From the NCBI GenBank assembly GCA_963663135.2, contig CAXXRM010000002.1:715150-779149 (forward strand): a stretch of DNA of 64,000 nucleotides, in the 5' to 3' direction. The translations under genes were made by a program, and so were the position numbers. Every line of letters begins with the position of its first letter. The stretch's first letter is position 1. The notes under the pieces were generated by a model. It was not told where the DNA came from and did not search any database. It saw only the letters and a list, made by a program, of their open reading frames with translations. The DNA is from Io17-Chloro-G2 sp963663135 (GTDB lineage: Bacteria; Chloroflexota; Dehalococcoidia; Lucifugimonadales; UBA3495). Below are positions 1 to 9,364 of the stretch, piece after piece.

Positions 1-213
1 GACGGCTGTGCCATAAGTCGGATGTGTCAGTCGAACACTCTCGGGGCGCCACTGCGATTCAATCTGGAATCGGGTAGACCCGGTAGTCCCGTAAAGGTCC
101 AGGAGAGCCGATGTGCTCCGAAGGCCATAACGCTGGATACTGGGCCAACTGTCCAGTTCAGCCATATGAAACAGTACGGGATACTTTTCGATGATTTCTT
201 CTGAAGTCGCCAT
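1..213 (-). CDS. ADP-ribosyltransferase-like protein (DUF7002-like), partial
   Basis: The first 71 codons of a minus-strand gene run off the left window edge without a stop. The ATG at 213 lies 6 bp after the stop of the kinase-synthetase gene, so the two are almost certainly co-transcribed. The start of the protein reads LFHMAELDSWPSI then QRYGLRSTSALLDL. This H...S-I...GL-x-S pattern resembles the N-terminal strand and helix of the ADP-ribosyltransferase fold (KptA, DarT) and, from memory, a family called DUF7002. The family name and activity are inferences from a short segment, because the residues that would complete the active site lie outside the window. The neighbouring macro-domain gene makes an ADP-ribose role more plausible. 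Confidence 0.6.
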   Translation of the reverse strand, partial: MATSEEIIEKYPVLFHMAELDSWPSIQRYGLRSTSALLDLYGTTGSTRFQIESQWRPESVRLTHPTYGTAV

Positions 214-219
214 GTCCCA

Positions 220-1830
220 TCACCACGAACGTCGGTCGATAATGCTTCTATGATTAAATCCTGTCCCAACAAGAGACACACGGGCTTCTGATACCCGCTC
301 GATTTCTTCGATTAAATTGATGGTATCGGGGTGAAGTTGTTCGAAGCGATTCGCAGCACGATTCTCTATCGTTAAGTAGTCCGCAAAAGTAAGAGCAATA
401 TCAGTTGGTCGATTTAGTAGCGAAGCGTTTCTGAGCAATTCCCAGTCGAATTCCCCGATCCGTCTCTCCCTGTCAGTTGTGGACGTCCGCTCTGTACTTT
501 CCAGTTCCTCTAATTCTATCCCAGACCGCTCGGCTATTACCTTCAAGGAGATTTCTTGAGACATAGGCCCTGAGGTGCTGCTCTCGGGATTCTGAACCCT
601 GATCGGGTAAGTTCGACACACCATTACCACACGCCTTACCTTGCCCGGCGGTATACCGGCCTCGGCAAGACAACCGGACACGGTAGTATCCCGCGAGGTG
701 ACATATGGATAATGGCCGTGATAGAGGCTTAGGCCCGTACCCTGCGTTCCTTCAAGGCAGATTCGACCATTTTTCGCGAGCGTTTCCCGGATCACCTCTA
801 ACGCACTGCACCTGAATGGGGCGAGTTCCGGAATGGCCCTGGCAAGCTTAGTTTCTGGATCTCGACTCAAAATTCTCCTGGACAAGGCCGCGCCAGCTCC
901 TTGTCCAGTAGACCCAATTCCAGCAACAAGCCCTGTCTCACTCCTAATGTCTTCATTTGAAATGATCATTGCGGCGCCGTCAATGCCAAGCCTGCCAACA
1001 TCGACTTTACAGTCAGCGATTTCTACCAGCAGCTTGTCGACGTCTAAAACCGCGCCGGGGCCAATAAGCAATTTTGCGTTTTCGTTCCTCCGAGTCCCTG
1101 ATGGCAATTGATGGTGGGTATAGGGTTTAGGGAGTTCGAAGACCGTATGTCCCGCGTTGGGGCCTCCCACGCGTACCAAGAGGTCATATTCCCCCGACAG
1201 GAAAGCAGCAATTTGACCCTTGCCTTCACTGCCATATTGGCCTCCGACAATTACATCGACATATCCGCTGCTCGCTAAACCGTAGAGACCTAGGCGGCTC
1301 GCAACTCGCACGAGCACACCTTCTTGAGTACACCGATCTGAGTCAACGACTACATCCGCCACGTCTTGAAGTTCATCCACCAAGAATTCCGTTTTGTTTC
1401 GGCGGACATCCTCATAGGTCATAGAATCGGGATCTGTAGATTCTTGCTGTCTTTTCTCGTAGCGCTGGGACAGCACCGGCACCGGAGCGGTCATATGTAT
1501 GTGCGTAACCGCCGTCCCGTAGGCATCCCTGATCACATGAATCTGTTTTTCTATCCTAACGGAATCGACAGCGACGCTCTCTGTGGTACCGTTGGCACGC
1601 AAGTCCCGGGCAAGGCACTTGAGGATCCACGTCCCATTAGTTTCCTGGTCCAGCCGTTCACCTTCCCGTTGGAGGTCGGCCCTTCCTCCCCGGCCCCTGT
1701 TTTCCAACTCAGTCTTCAGCCAGTCCCTGGTCCTCAGCACGTTCATGCCGAACCGGTCTGCTAGGTTACGAGCCAAGGTAGTCTTGCCGGAGGCTACCGG
1801 ACCCGACAGCAAAATTATCCTTCTATCCAT
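220..1830 (-). CDS. P-loop nucleotide kinase fused to PurA/PurZ-like adenylosuccinate synthetase
   Basis: This is a 536-residue two-domain protein. Residues 1-185 form a small P-loop kinase with GPVASGKT at 10-17, resembling nucleotide or dephospho-CoA kinases. Residues 190-536 align with adenylosuccinate synthetase: GGQYGSEGKG (196-205), NAGHT (225-229, His228 matching E. coli His41), EGTQGTGL near 360 and the YPYVTS segment. Residue 201 is Ser where housekeeping PurA has its catalytic Asp (Asp13 in E. coli). To my recollection, phage PurZ enzymes, which ligate aspartate to dGMP to make 2-aminoadenine, carry that replacement. The protein may therefore modify a guanine or deoxyguanine nucleotide and phosphorylate it with the fused kinase; this is inference. 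It lies 36 bp after the ImmA-macro gene. Confidence 0.82.
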   Translation of the reverse strand: MDRRIILLSGPVASGKTTLARNLADRFGMNVLRTRDWLKTELENRGRGGRADLQREGERLDQETNGTWILKCLARDLRANGTTESVAVDSVRIEKQIHVIRDAYGTAVTHIHMTAPVPVLSQRYEKRQQESTDPDSMTYEDVRRNKTEFLVDELQDVADVVVDSDRCTQEGVLVRVASRLGLYGLASSGYVDVIVGGQYGSEGKGQIAAFLSGEYDLLVRVGGPNAGHTVFELPKPYTHHQLPSGTRRNENAKLLIGPGAVLDVDKLLVEIADCKVDVGRLGIDGAAMIISNEDIRSETGLVAGIGSTGQGAGAALSRRILSRDPETKLARAIPELAPFRCSALEVIRETLAKNGRICLEGTQGTGLSLYHGHYPYVTSRDTTVSGCLAEAGIPPGKVRRVVMVCRTYPIRVQNPESSTSGPMSQEISLKVIAERSGIELEELESTERTSTTDRERRIGEFDWELLRNASLLNRPTDIALTFADYLTIENRAANRFEQLHPDTINLIEEIERVSEARVSLVGTGFNHRSIIDRRSW

Positions 1831-1866
1831 ACGTTATTCTCATGATTTTACATGGCAAAAAGATGG

Positions 1867-3222
1867 TCAGAGGTCGAGCATTCCTTGAACTTGAGAGGGC
1901 ATACTGTCTGGCAAGGCATAAACAAAAACCGGAGTCCCTTTCCGCACAAGACGTTCGTCAATCAGTTCCCTTATCAACTCCCAGTGCCCTCCGGCCTGCC
2001 CGGTTCCGACCCTTGGCATATGTACGCTGGCGCACTGCTCTGAGGCGACCTCTTGAAGTTGATCAAGGGCAGTGCTCAGGGCGGCGTACCGGATACGAGG
2101 TCTGGTTGACGGGCCGTACCCTCTCTGAGCAACCATATGTACAATGCTCAAACCCTCTTCGATCTGCGCCCAATGGATTTTGCCCAACGACAAGTTGCTT
2201 CGATCCTGCTCCACCCAATCACGAAATTCCTCCTGTATAAAGCCCCACTCCTTGGCAACTTCCAAGGCAAATCCCCCTCCCCAGTTTGGCGTTCCGTCAT
2301 TAACAACGTGTGCAATAATGCGCTTGCCAGTGCCCCTTGGGTTTCTGGCGTCGCCGAACAAATAAGCGATTTGGAGTGCGCTGGGCTGTAGGGCATTTTC
2401 AGAGGTGAGGACCCCAGCTATGCGAGGGAACCGCTCTCCGGGAAACGGTGGGATTCCGACACACTGAACATCGAACACAGGGAGTTGGCTTCCCCAATTC
2501 TCGGTCCCCTTCGCCGTAAATCCTATTGCCGTGCATTCTGCCAGGACGGCGCTCGACTCGACCCGAAAATCTGACGGAATACGGACGTCCCAGGTGCGTG
2601 ACGGAACGCTGTAGTCAATCCTGAAACCGGGATAACCGCCACTCATGCTTACGCGGGCGGCCGCAAAAACAGCGCAAGGCGTACTGGTCAGTTTAGCAAT
2701 CCTGAGTAGTATTGCCTCGGTAGAGACATCGAATTCACTTCTCAACCTGAGCAAGTTATCTATGTCTATCCCCGCGTTTTCAAGGTCCGTATACCCCGTG
2801 GGCATCAGAAGCTCTGCCGCGCCAATGTTGCAAAGCAGTTCGAGCTGCCAGGTATCGTCTCGCAACTCGACTGATGGAGTTCGATTTCTCACCCTTTCGG
2901 CGCAGTCTGGAAACAGAGTGTGAGCGAGTTCGTGAGCCACCGAGTATCGTACTCTCCCGTGCGGCCTGCTGGGATTGAATTCGATGCGCAAGCCTTCCGT
3001 GACGGGTACTATGCGCGCATCAAGAACCGCGTCATTCGGGAGAACGCTGATATCGAGCAACTCGGCCAACTGGAAAGGATCATACGGTGGGCCTTGCCAG
3101 CCCTTTTCCGCAGCTTCTACTACCGTCTGCCTGGCCTTAGTTTGAATGGCGCGTACGGGGTCAACCCCTTGAGCAAAAGCTATAACAGAAGGGTTGGTCC
3201 ATTGGCGCTCCTGATAAGTCAT
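1867..3222 (-). CDS. ImmA/IrrE zinc metallopeptidase fused to macro (ADP-ribose-binding) domain
   Basis: This is a 451-residue protein. Residues 25-180 are an ImmA/IrrE-type peptidase with HELAH at 97-101 and a downstream Glu-rich helix ending in AAELLMP (134-141) that supplies the third zinc ligand. Residues about 285-438 form a macro domain, with IIAHVVNDGTPNWGGGFA (302-319) as the ADP-ribose loop and HMPRVGTGQAGGHW (401-414) as the phosphate loop. ImmA-type peptidases usually cleave repressors or antitoxins, and macro domains bind or remove ADP-ribose. It is the first gene of the three-gene run towards the left edge, so it could be the sensor, antitoxin or eraser for the ART-like protein. 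Domain calls are firm; the role is inferred. Confidence 0.85.
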   Translation of the reverse strand: MTYQERQWTNPSVIAFAQGVDPVRAIQTKARQTVVEAAEKGWQGPPYDPFQLAELLDISVLPNDAVLDARIVPVTEGLRIEFNPSRPHGRVRYSVAHELAHTLFPDCAERVRNRTPSVELRDDTWQLELLCNIGAAELLMPTGYTDLENAGIDIDNLLRLRSEFDVSTEAILLRIAKLTSTPCAVFAAARVSMSGGYPGFRIDYSVPSRTWDVRIPSDFRVESSAVLAECTAIGFTAKGTENWGSQLPVFDVQCVGIPPFPGERFPRIAGVLTSENALQPSALQIAYLFGDARNPRGTGKRIIAHVVNDGTPNWGGGFALEVAKEWGFIQEEFRDWVEQDRSNLSLGKIHWAQIEEGLSIVHMVAQRGYGPSTRPRIRYAALSTALDQLQEVASEQCASVHMPRVGTGQAGGHWELIRELIDERLVRKGTPVFVYALPDSMPSQVQGMLDL

Positions 3223-3466
3223 GACTAGCTAATCCTCCAAGAAATGTCCCCATCTCTTTCGAGGAGAGATCCCACGGTTGTATTCACTGATAGAGGGTGA
3301 CTGGTAGCATATCGGTTCACCCAAGAAATTGCATCTCGGAGAGTCTTTCCAGTTCTGTGCCTCCGGGCAACTGAAGTGGACCCCATTAGCTGGACAGGAC
3401 CGGGGTGGAATTAGGCGAGAGTCCCGCTGCTCCCGCCAATGATACCAGCGTCTGGTCTATCGGAGA

Positions 3467-4276
3467 CTACTTGGCCTGGACCGCCCCCTCTTCTCCAACA
3501 TCGGTCACCTCGTGGAACACCTCGGCCGGGGTCCGGTAGCCCAGGGCCTGATGGGGCCTCTGGTCGTTGTAGAACCTGAAGTAGTGGCTCAGTTCCCTGC
3601 AGGCCTCTGTAGCGTTGGCGTAGGCTTTCAGGTACACCCCCTCATACTTCACGGTGCGCCACAACCGCTCCACGAAGATGTTGTCGTTGTACCGCCCATT
3701 CCCGTCCATGCTGATCTTCAACCCGAGTTCCTGCAATGCCTGGGTGAACCCCAGGCTGGTGAATAGACTGCCATGGTCGATGTTGAAGACCTCCGGCTGG
3801 CCTTGCCCCAGGGCCTCTTTCAAGGCATCGACGCAGAAGTCGGCCTCCAGGGTGTTGGACAATCGCCAGGCCACCACGTACCGGCTGTGCCAGTCCATGA
3901 TGGCCACCAGGTAGAGGAACCCCCGGGCCATGGGCAAGTAGGTGAGGTCGGCGGCCCACGCCTGGTTGGGCCGGATAACTCTGATCTTTGCTAACAGCTA
4001 GTGATAGACCCGGTGCTCCGGCGGCGGCCGGCTGGTGCGGGGACTCCGGTAGATGGCTCGCAGCCCCATGATGCGCATCAGTCGCTGCACCCGCTTCCGG
4101 CTCACCCGCCTACCCTCCCGCGCCAGCCAGACCTTCATGCGCCTCGACCCGTAGAAGGGTGTATCCAGGTACTGTCGGTCCATCGCCTGCATCAAGGCCA
4201 GGTTCTCGCCGGAGACGTGGCCCACCATGGCTATGCCGCAGCCCTCGGCGCCAGTGGCGAACGCGCCCACCGCCAA
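3467..4276 (-). pseudogene. IS3-family transposase orfB, interrupted by an in-frame stop
   Basis: The upper part (4276 to about 4000) gives the HTH_21-type N-terminus of IS3 OrfB (TPFYGSRRMKVWLAREG). An amber codon at about 3998-4000 follows HRVYH. The same frame then continues with WAADLTYLPMARGFLYLVAI, which carries the first catalytic Asp, and ends with the integrase core. The second Asp lies in IDHGSLFTS, where HSDxGSQ is usual, and the catalytic Glu in FVERLWRTVKYE. OrfA is missing. The sequence TGGACCCCATTAGCTGGACA at 3377-3396 resembles an IS3 terminus; no matching right end is seen near 4300. The copy is therefore truncated and probably dead unless the stop is read through. Confidence 0.85.
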
Positions 4277-4358
4277 TTTCCGTGGCGGGATGAAACTAGC
4301 CTATTGAAAGGGCCGGCCATTCCCGTAGCGGACAAGACGACGTGCTCCCTAAGGTTGG

Positions 4359-4574
4359 TCAGGATTCATTTTGGAGTCCTTCGTCATCCACTATGGGACG
4401 CGCCTTAATCCACTCGTACACGTCCCCCGCACGGAACGCCACCGCCCGGGTACCCGTTCTACGACGCGGTATGAAACGTCCCTCTTTGATCAACTTGTAG
4501 ACGGTGGACCTGCGCAATCCGACCAGCCGCATCACTTCCGGCAGACGGATCAGACGTTCCTCTTCGAAATCCAT
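4359..4574 (-). CDS. AlpA-like helix-turn-helix regulator / excisionase
   Basis: This 71-residue protein has the MerR-like fold used by AlpA and excisionases: LIRLPEVMRLVGLRRSTVYK at the N-terminus, then a basic stretch (GRFIPRRRTGTRAV) and FRAGDVYEWIKARP. Such proteins bind DNA to activate prophage or island excision genes. It lies between an IS3 remnant and a zinc-ribbon transposase, so it is probably a relic or live regulator of an integrated element. No integrase was found next to it. The family call is good; the target is unknown. Confidence 0.8.
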   Translation of the reverse strand: MDFEEERLIRLPEVMRLVGLRRSTVYKLIKEGRFIPRRRTGTRAVAFRAGDVYEWIKARPIVDDEGLQNES

Positions 4575-4809
4575 AACGATCTCCTTGGTGGGTCCGCCAC
4601 AGCCGACGGTATCTCGGCCTAGTCAGGGCGGCCCTTGTTAATCCCCTTATTCCAGTATGGACCGCGGGCGCCATCATAAGTTTTACGCGCTGGACGTCCC
4701 GTAACGTCCAGCGCGTTCCCGTGGAGTCCGGCTTCAGGTTCGTCTTCCGTTCAAATCGTCTTAAGATGCACTTCTTGCCATATTTTGCAGGATATTTTAG
4801 GATGAAATA

Positions 4810-5829
4810 ATGAATATTATTGAGAGTAGTAACAAGAACTTGCAGGACATTGCCGGGGAGTTAGTCGTGAATGCCAAGCGAATGAGCTGCCCTTACTGTG
4901 AGGGATCCCGGACCAATTTAAATGGCAAACGGAATGATAGGCAGATCTACCTGTGCAGAGACTGCGGAAAGCAATGGAGGGAGGGAGGGGCAATGGGGGG
5001 ACGCAGTTTCCCGCCGGACCAGATCGGGGCCGCCATCCAGATGTTTTACACCGGCTTGTCCCCCGGGAAGGCGGCCGAGGCCCTAACAGACCAATTTGGT
5101 ATCAAGGACGCACACGTCACGCCGGAGACTATCCGCAAATGGGTGGACAGGTACACCGATGCCGCGATAAGACTGGCCCGGCATTTAACAACGCCCGGCG
5201 GGGGAAAGTGGTGGATTTTCAGACAATCCACTGTTACCCCCCGACGGCATTGGCTGATGGCGTTGGATGACAGAACCGGGTACATCTGTGCGAATCACGT
5301 TAGCAAGATCGGAGGGGATGACCGGGGAATGGAGGCATATCTTGACGCCCTGAGTTACGCTACCAAGCCGGTTAAAGATGTAGTGCTATTGGATATGCGG
5401 GAGGAGTTGGACTGGAGATCTACTGTCAGTTCGGGAGTGGTTCCCGAGCGCCGTGGTGAGGCCAAATGGATCGACGATAAGTGGGATTCGCCCATCGTAG
5501 TCACAAATAATTTCCCTCCTGGATTTACTGTACCCAAAATCTTCCGCGAATACCATGCCGCCTGCGCTCGGTTCGAGAGGAAAGATGACAATGGCGGAGT
5601 TCAGAGACATCTCGCCGGATGGGTGATTACCCGAAACTTGTTCACCAAACAGCGGGAATTGGGCGGGCGAACACCTGGGCAGAAGGCAAGAATAAAGTCG
5701 CCAATCGCCTCCTGGGCTGATGTCGTGAGACTGGAGGCTCGGGCATCTCTGCCCGCGGTTGGTCCAAAGGCCGCTGTGACCACGCGTCTTCCGTTGCCAC
5801 CGTCCAATGACCCACGGGAGCGAGGGTGA
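4810..5829 (+). CDS. Zinc-ribbon DDE transposase (IS1/IS6-like), possibly degraded
   Basis: This 339-residue protein begins with a zinc ribbon (CPYCEGS at about 27-33 and CRDCGKQW at about 49-56), followed by a helix-turn-helix with a TPETIRKWVDRY segment. A DDE-type core is suggested by LMALDDRTGYI and DVVLLDMREELDW. The C-terminal RHLAGWVITRNLFTKQRELG and GRTPGQKARI match the end of IS6/IS1-like enzymes, which usually read GW-x-IHYNF-x-RPH and GKTPA. The third acidic residue is not obvious, so catalytic competence is doubtful. It shares its neighbourhood with two other transposase remnants. The exact IS family is unresolved. Confidence 0.6.
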   Translation: MNIIESSNKNLQDIAGELVVNAKRMSCPYCEGSRTNLNGKRNDRQIYLCRDCGKQWREGGAMGGRSFPPDQIGAAIQMFYTGLSPGKAAEALTDQFGIKDAHVTPETIRKWVDRYTDAAIRLARHLTTPGGGKWWIFRQSTVTPRRHWLMALDDRTGYICANHVSKIGGDDRGMEAYLDALSYATKPVKDVVLLDMREELDWRSTVSSGVVPERRGEAKWIDDKWDSPIVVTNNFPPGFTVPKIFREYHAACARFERKDDNGGVQRHLAGWVITRNLFTKQRELGGRTPGQKARIKSPIASWADVVRLEARASLPAVGPKAAVTTRLPLPPSNDPRERG

Positions 5830-5964
5830 TTGCAGTTCCCAAGGGTAGTTCGGTCAACCAACTTGAACTGAGTCAAAATTACAAGCTGGAATCGAACCAC
5901 CCAGTTGGTCAACGACAATGAACTTTGCCGGACTATTGCCTCACCAGAGGATGTTGCCGGAATA

Positions 5965-7480
5965 TTACCTTTTGGTTTCTGCTCCAACCGGCCCAAGTTG
6001 AGGCGTGCCATGCAGGTCATGAACGGGTTGGTCCAGGACGGCGTACACCAGCCTTTGGGCCATGACGCCCCGCCAACCCCTCACCCTGCGTTGCATAGTT
6101 CTCAGGTTGGCATCGCCGAATCGACGAGGATGAAGGCTGCTCAGCGGTTCCAGCAACACCTTGGCCGTGGTGTACAGATCATCCTCCGGCCACCCCAGGA
6201 CGTCGCAACATTCTTCTTCGAAAGGATCCTTGCGGGTTCGCCAGTGGCGGGATTTCCTGACACAGCCCGCATGGGTGGGCCGCGCCCCTTCCTCTTGCCA
6301 CAAGCCGGGAAGCCGGGCCGGGAACCGGTCCAGGCTTTCACGCTGAAGGGTTCCCTCTTATCCCGGTGATGATACCGCCACCAGGGCCGACTGGGCTTCC
6401 CCGATGGTGTGCAACAGCGCCACCGGTTACAGTTCGGTGCCGTGCTGCCCCAGACCATCCCTCACCTCGGCTCCCACCGAGTCACCCGCGGCTACCGGTC
6501 ACAGGGCGTGCCCGGCGAACTGTATTGCTTGACGACCCTGGTTCCATTCCGAGTCTCCACCAACAGCTTGAAAGAAGGCTGGACGTAGTGCACCTATGGC
6601 CGCACCGCCCGGTAAAGGTGGACCATCGTCCGTCCAGGCAGCCGGAGTAGCGGTCATTTCCCACAAGGCGGCGCGCCAGAGCACCGTTGTTCTCGTCTGT
6701 CCAGGCTAGGTCGTTCTTGTGGTGGGCCCGGGACGGGTGAACTCGATGTCTCGTCCCGCACACCACCGTATCAGCGTCTCGTTGATGGAGGCACTGTCGT
6801 TGTTCCAGTCGATACCCATTATAGACAAGGGCAGCTGCCAGCCAATGGCGTCCAGACCCTCGACCACCAGGGACTGTTCCCTGGCCAGAAGGGGAACCGC
6901 CTCGGTCCAGCCGGTGCACCGTCGGTGGCCACCAGACTGTGGATGAAGGAGCCAACCAGAGTCCTGCCGCAGTGGGCTACCAAGTCGATTTCCAGGAAGC
7001 CCGATGGGGGGCGTTCCCGTTTGTCGTAAATGCGAACTGGAACTTTGCGTCCCCGGGGGTGTCTCCGGCCTCGCGGCCGCCTGGCCCCACGGTCGCCCTC
7101 ACGGGCCTCAGCAACCGGACCAGGGTGGAGGCACTGGCGGAAAACAGACGGTCGCGCACGTCGTGGTGGAGCTTCAGGCGCCTGTGGCGCTCCATGGATT
7201 CCATCAGATTGGACAGCGTCTTCCAACGATTGCCGCAGATGCGGTCGGCGGTCTCCCAGTCCACGATCACCGCTTCCCGGACGGCCTCATCGTAGAGGCG
7301 CCGGCCTGTCAATGGAGCAATTCTACCGACTTCCCGAGACGCGTGCTGCAGTGGACAAATGCCATGCCTGCGGTAATTGCCGGTGACCGGGATAAACTCG
7401 GTTAGGATCCCGCCTTGATCTTTCTTGGATGCCTGTTGGTATCTGTCCCGGACCGAGGCCAGGAGTTCCTGTTACTTCAT
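5965..7480 (-). pseudogene. DDE integrase-type transposase, multiply frameshifted
   Basis: Pieces of one transposase are spread over several minus-strand frames. It begins at ATG 7480, which is followed by a stop at codon 3, then QELLASVRDRYQQASKK and RRLYDEAVREAVIVDWETAD (7480 to about 7040). The frame then changes to FLEIDLVAHCGRTLVGSFIH with the first Asp, to GIDWNNDSASINETLIRW with the second, and to DLAWTDENNGALARRLVG with the Glu. The tail at 6303-5965 is DPFEEECCDVLGWPEDD and LRTMQRRVRGWRGVMAQRLV. Order and spacing match a family of about 400-500-residue integrase-core transposases. At least three shifts and an early stop show it is dead. The element ends were not identified. Confidence 0.8.
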
Positions 7481-8040
7481 CCTGGTGATTCCTCCACCCA
7501 CGTGGTTGCCTCCCGTCTTTTCGGTAACATGTTAATTGAGGCAACCACTTTCCTAGAGTAACGATTTGGGTGAAGCAATGCGCCGGCAAAAGTAGTTGGC
7601 GCTGAACAGCCGGTGGACTGCCCGGACATCGTCCTGGTGCTCGTGTTACTATTGGAAACGTCCACTTTGACTTTGGGGGTCGTGGCGTCGGGGGAGGCCA
7701 GAATTGCCTTTCACAGGGTCTTCATCGAGAGGGTGGCCGGTATATCCAGTTCGGTGTGTGGAGCCGTCCCAAATAGTCCGGTAAGTTCCAGTTGCTTATG
7801 TGGGAAAACATGTGGGAAAATCTAGGAAGAGAAAGAAAATTCCCGAGTTTTAAATAGGGAATTGAAGTAACAATACTCCCACTCTCTCCGCCAGGTGTTT
7901 CCCCCTAACCCGCACTCGCAACCCCAATCGACGTTTGCCTTCCCCTTCCCATCCACCGCCGTGGCGTTGGACTCTAGGTGCGTTTTCCGGGCCCCCGCCG
8001 CACCCTCATTTGTGGCAATGTTCAGCGGCGAAGGAGGGGG
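7481..8040. other. Intergenic, no supported gene
   Basis: This 560-bp stretch lies between the transposase remnant and the 2-hydroxyacid dehydrogenase gene. Short open frames on both strands (for example 7613-7825) show no family motif and have low-complexity hydrophobic runs. Part of it may be the outer end of the degraded insertion element. No promoter or RNA was recognised. Confidence 0.5.
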
Positions 8041-9030
8041 TCAGGGGCCGTAGACTTCCGGGTTGGCGCATTGCTCCAGCCGTTTGCCTTCGATGCCGGC
8101 GATCAAGTTCCGGGCGGCCAGCAGGCACGTGGACCTGCGGGATCCGATAGAGGCGCTCCCGATGTGAGGCGTAATCACGAGGTTGTCCAGGGCCAAAAGC
8201 GGGTCGTCGGCGTGAATGGGCTCAGGATCGGTGACGTCCAGACCCGCCGCCCGAATCCAGCCTTCCTGCAGCGCGGTGCAAAGCGCCTTGGTGTCCACTA
8301 CGGGGCCCCTGGAAAGATTGACCAGGACCGCGTTGGACTTCATAGCCCGGAGTTCCGGTTCACCGATCAGGCCCCGCGTGGCCGGCGTTAGGGGCACGTG
8401 CAACGACACAAAATCCGCCGATGCCAGCAATGGCTCGAGGTCAGAGTATTCCAAGCCCAGCCGGGTTTCCAGGTCGGGCTTGCGGGTGCGGGAATGGTAG
8501 ATGACCCGCATGTCGAAACCCACCGCCCGTTTGGCCATCTCCATGCCGATCTGCCCCAGGCCAACGATGCCCAGCGTGGCTCCGTTCACCTCCGCGCCCA
8601 GCCAGAACATGGGGTGGTGGGCCAACTGCCAGTTTCCTTCCCTCACCCACCGATCACTGTGGTTGATTCTCCGGGCTGCAGCCAACAGAAGGCCAAAACC
8701 CAGGTCCGCCGTGGCTTTGGCCAGTACGCCGGGTGTAAACCCCACCGGTATCCCCCGGCGGGTGGCCTCGGTCAGGTCGACGTTGTCCAAACCGACGCTT
8801 ACCTGGCTGATGACTTGCAACTCGGGCGACGCCTCCATCAGCGACGCGTCCACCCGGTCCATGACGTTGGTCAGCAGGCCATGCACCCGCCCGGCGGCGA
8901 CCATCTCCCGCAGTTGCTCGGGAGCGGGTGGGGGGTCCTCCGGCCATAACTCAACCTGGGCGTGCTGGCCAATCAATTCCAGGGCTTCGGGAAATATCCT
9001 GCGAGTGACCAGCACTCGTTTACTGTTCAT
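8041..9030 (-). CDS. D-isomer 2-hydroxyacid dehydrogenase (glyoxylate/hydroxypyruvate reductase type)
   Basis: This 329-residue enzyme should interconvert 2-oxoacids such as glyoxylate or hydroxypyruvate and D-2-hydroxyacids with NAD(P)H. The Rossmann motif GLGQIG is at 157-162. The catalytic Arg is in NLSRGPVVD (Arg241), the Glu in DPEPI (Glu270), and the His in TPHIGSAS (His289). SVGLDNVD (78-85) is the family's substrate-loop signature. Length is normal and the protein looks intact. It stands alone, flanked by the transposase graveyard and a MITE-like repeat. The exact substrate cannot be read from sequence; GRHPR-like enzymes are the closest match. Confidence 0.88.
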   Translation of the reverse strand: MNSKRVLVTRRIFPEALELIGQHAQVELWPEDPPPAPEQLREMVAAGRVHGLLTNVMDRVDASLMEASPELQVISQVSVGLDNVDLTEATRRGIPVGFTPGVLAKATADLGFGLLLAAARRINHSDRWVREGNWQLAHHPMFWLGAEVNGATLGIVGLGQIGMEMAKRAVGFDMRVIYHSRTRKPDLETRLGLEYSDLEPLLASADFVSLHVPLTPATRGLIGEPELRAMKSNAVLVNLSRGPVVDTKALCTALQEGWIRAAGLDVTDPEPIHADDPLLALDNLVITPHIGSASIGSRRSTCLLAARNLIAGIEGKRLEQCANPEVYGP

Positions 9031-9174
9031 GGATCACCAACTCGGTTAGCAAGGTTCAATCGGCGGTCTGGGTCCCGTGCCGGTAGATGCCTTCATTTTA
9101 ACGAATCAAAATTCCAATATCCAAGGCCGGAAATCCGGATCACTCACGGGTCTTTCAGTCATCATTAAATCCCC

Positions 9175-9364
9175 CGGTCATTCTCGCCGCAGCGGGAATC
9201 GAGAGCCCTTTCCGTGCACCGACACGCTTGTCGTAACGGGGCAACCTCAAGGGTGGGCAAGCCGCATCCCCCCGTTGCCCTTGCCACATGCCCATGCCCT
9301 CGACACCGGAACCTGCTTAAAGGACAAAAGGGCTCTGGATTTCCGCTGGGGCAAGAAAGACGGG
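9175..9364. repeat. MITE-like element, subfamily B (full length)
   Basis: The left end is GTCATTCTCGCCGCAGCGGG followed by AATCGAGAGCCC. The core contains CGACACGCTTGTCGTAAC and CCTGCTTAAAGGACAAAAGG. The right end is the inverted copy GGGCTCTGGATTTCCGCTGG. It fills most of the gap between the dehydrogenase and the cyclodeaminase-family gene. It has no coding capacity. Compare the copies at 25972 and 31948. Confidence 0.8.

Noticed and set aside
5905..6369. 154-residue plus-strand frame
   Set aside because: It is the shadow of the C-terminal part of the frameshifted transposase on the minus strand.
7613..7825. 70-residue plus-strand frame MDCPDIVLVLVLLLETSTL
   Set aside because: No family similarity, poor start context and location in a degraded insertion-sequence border.
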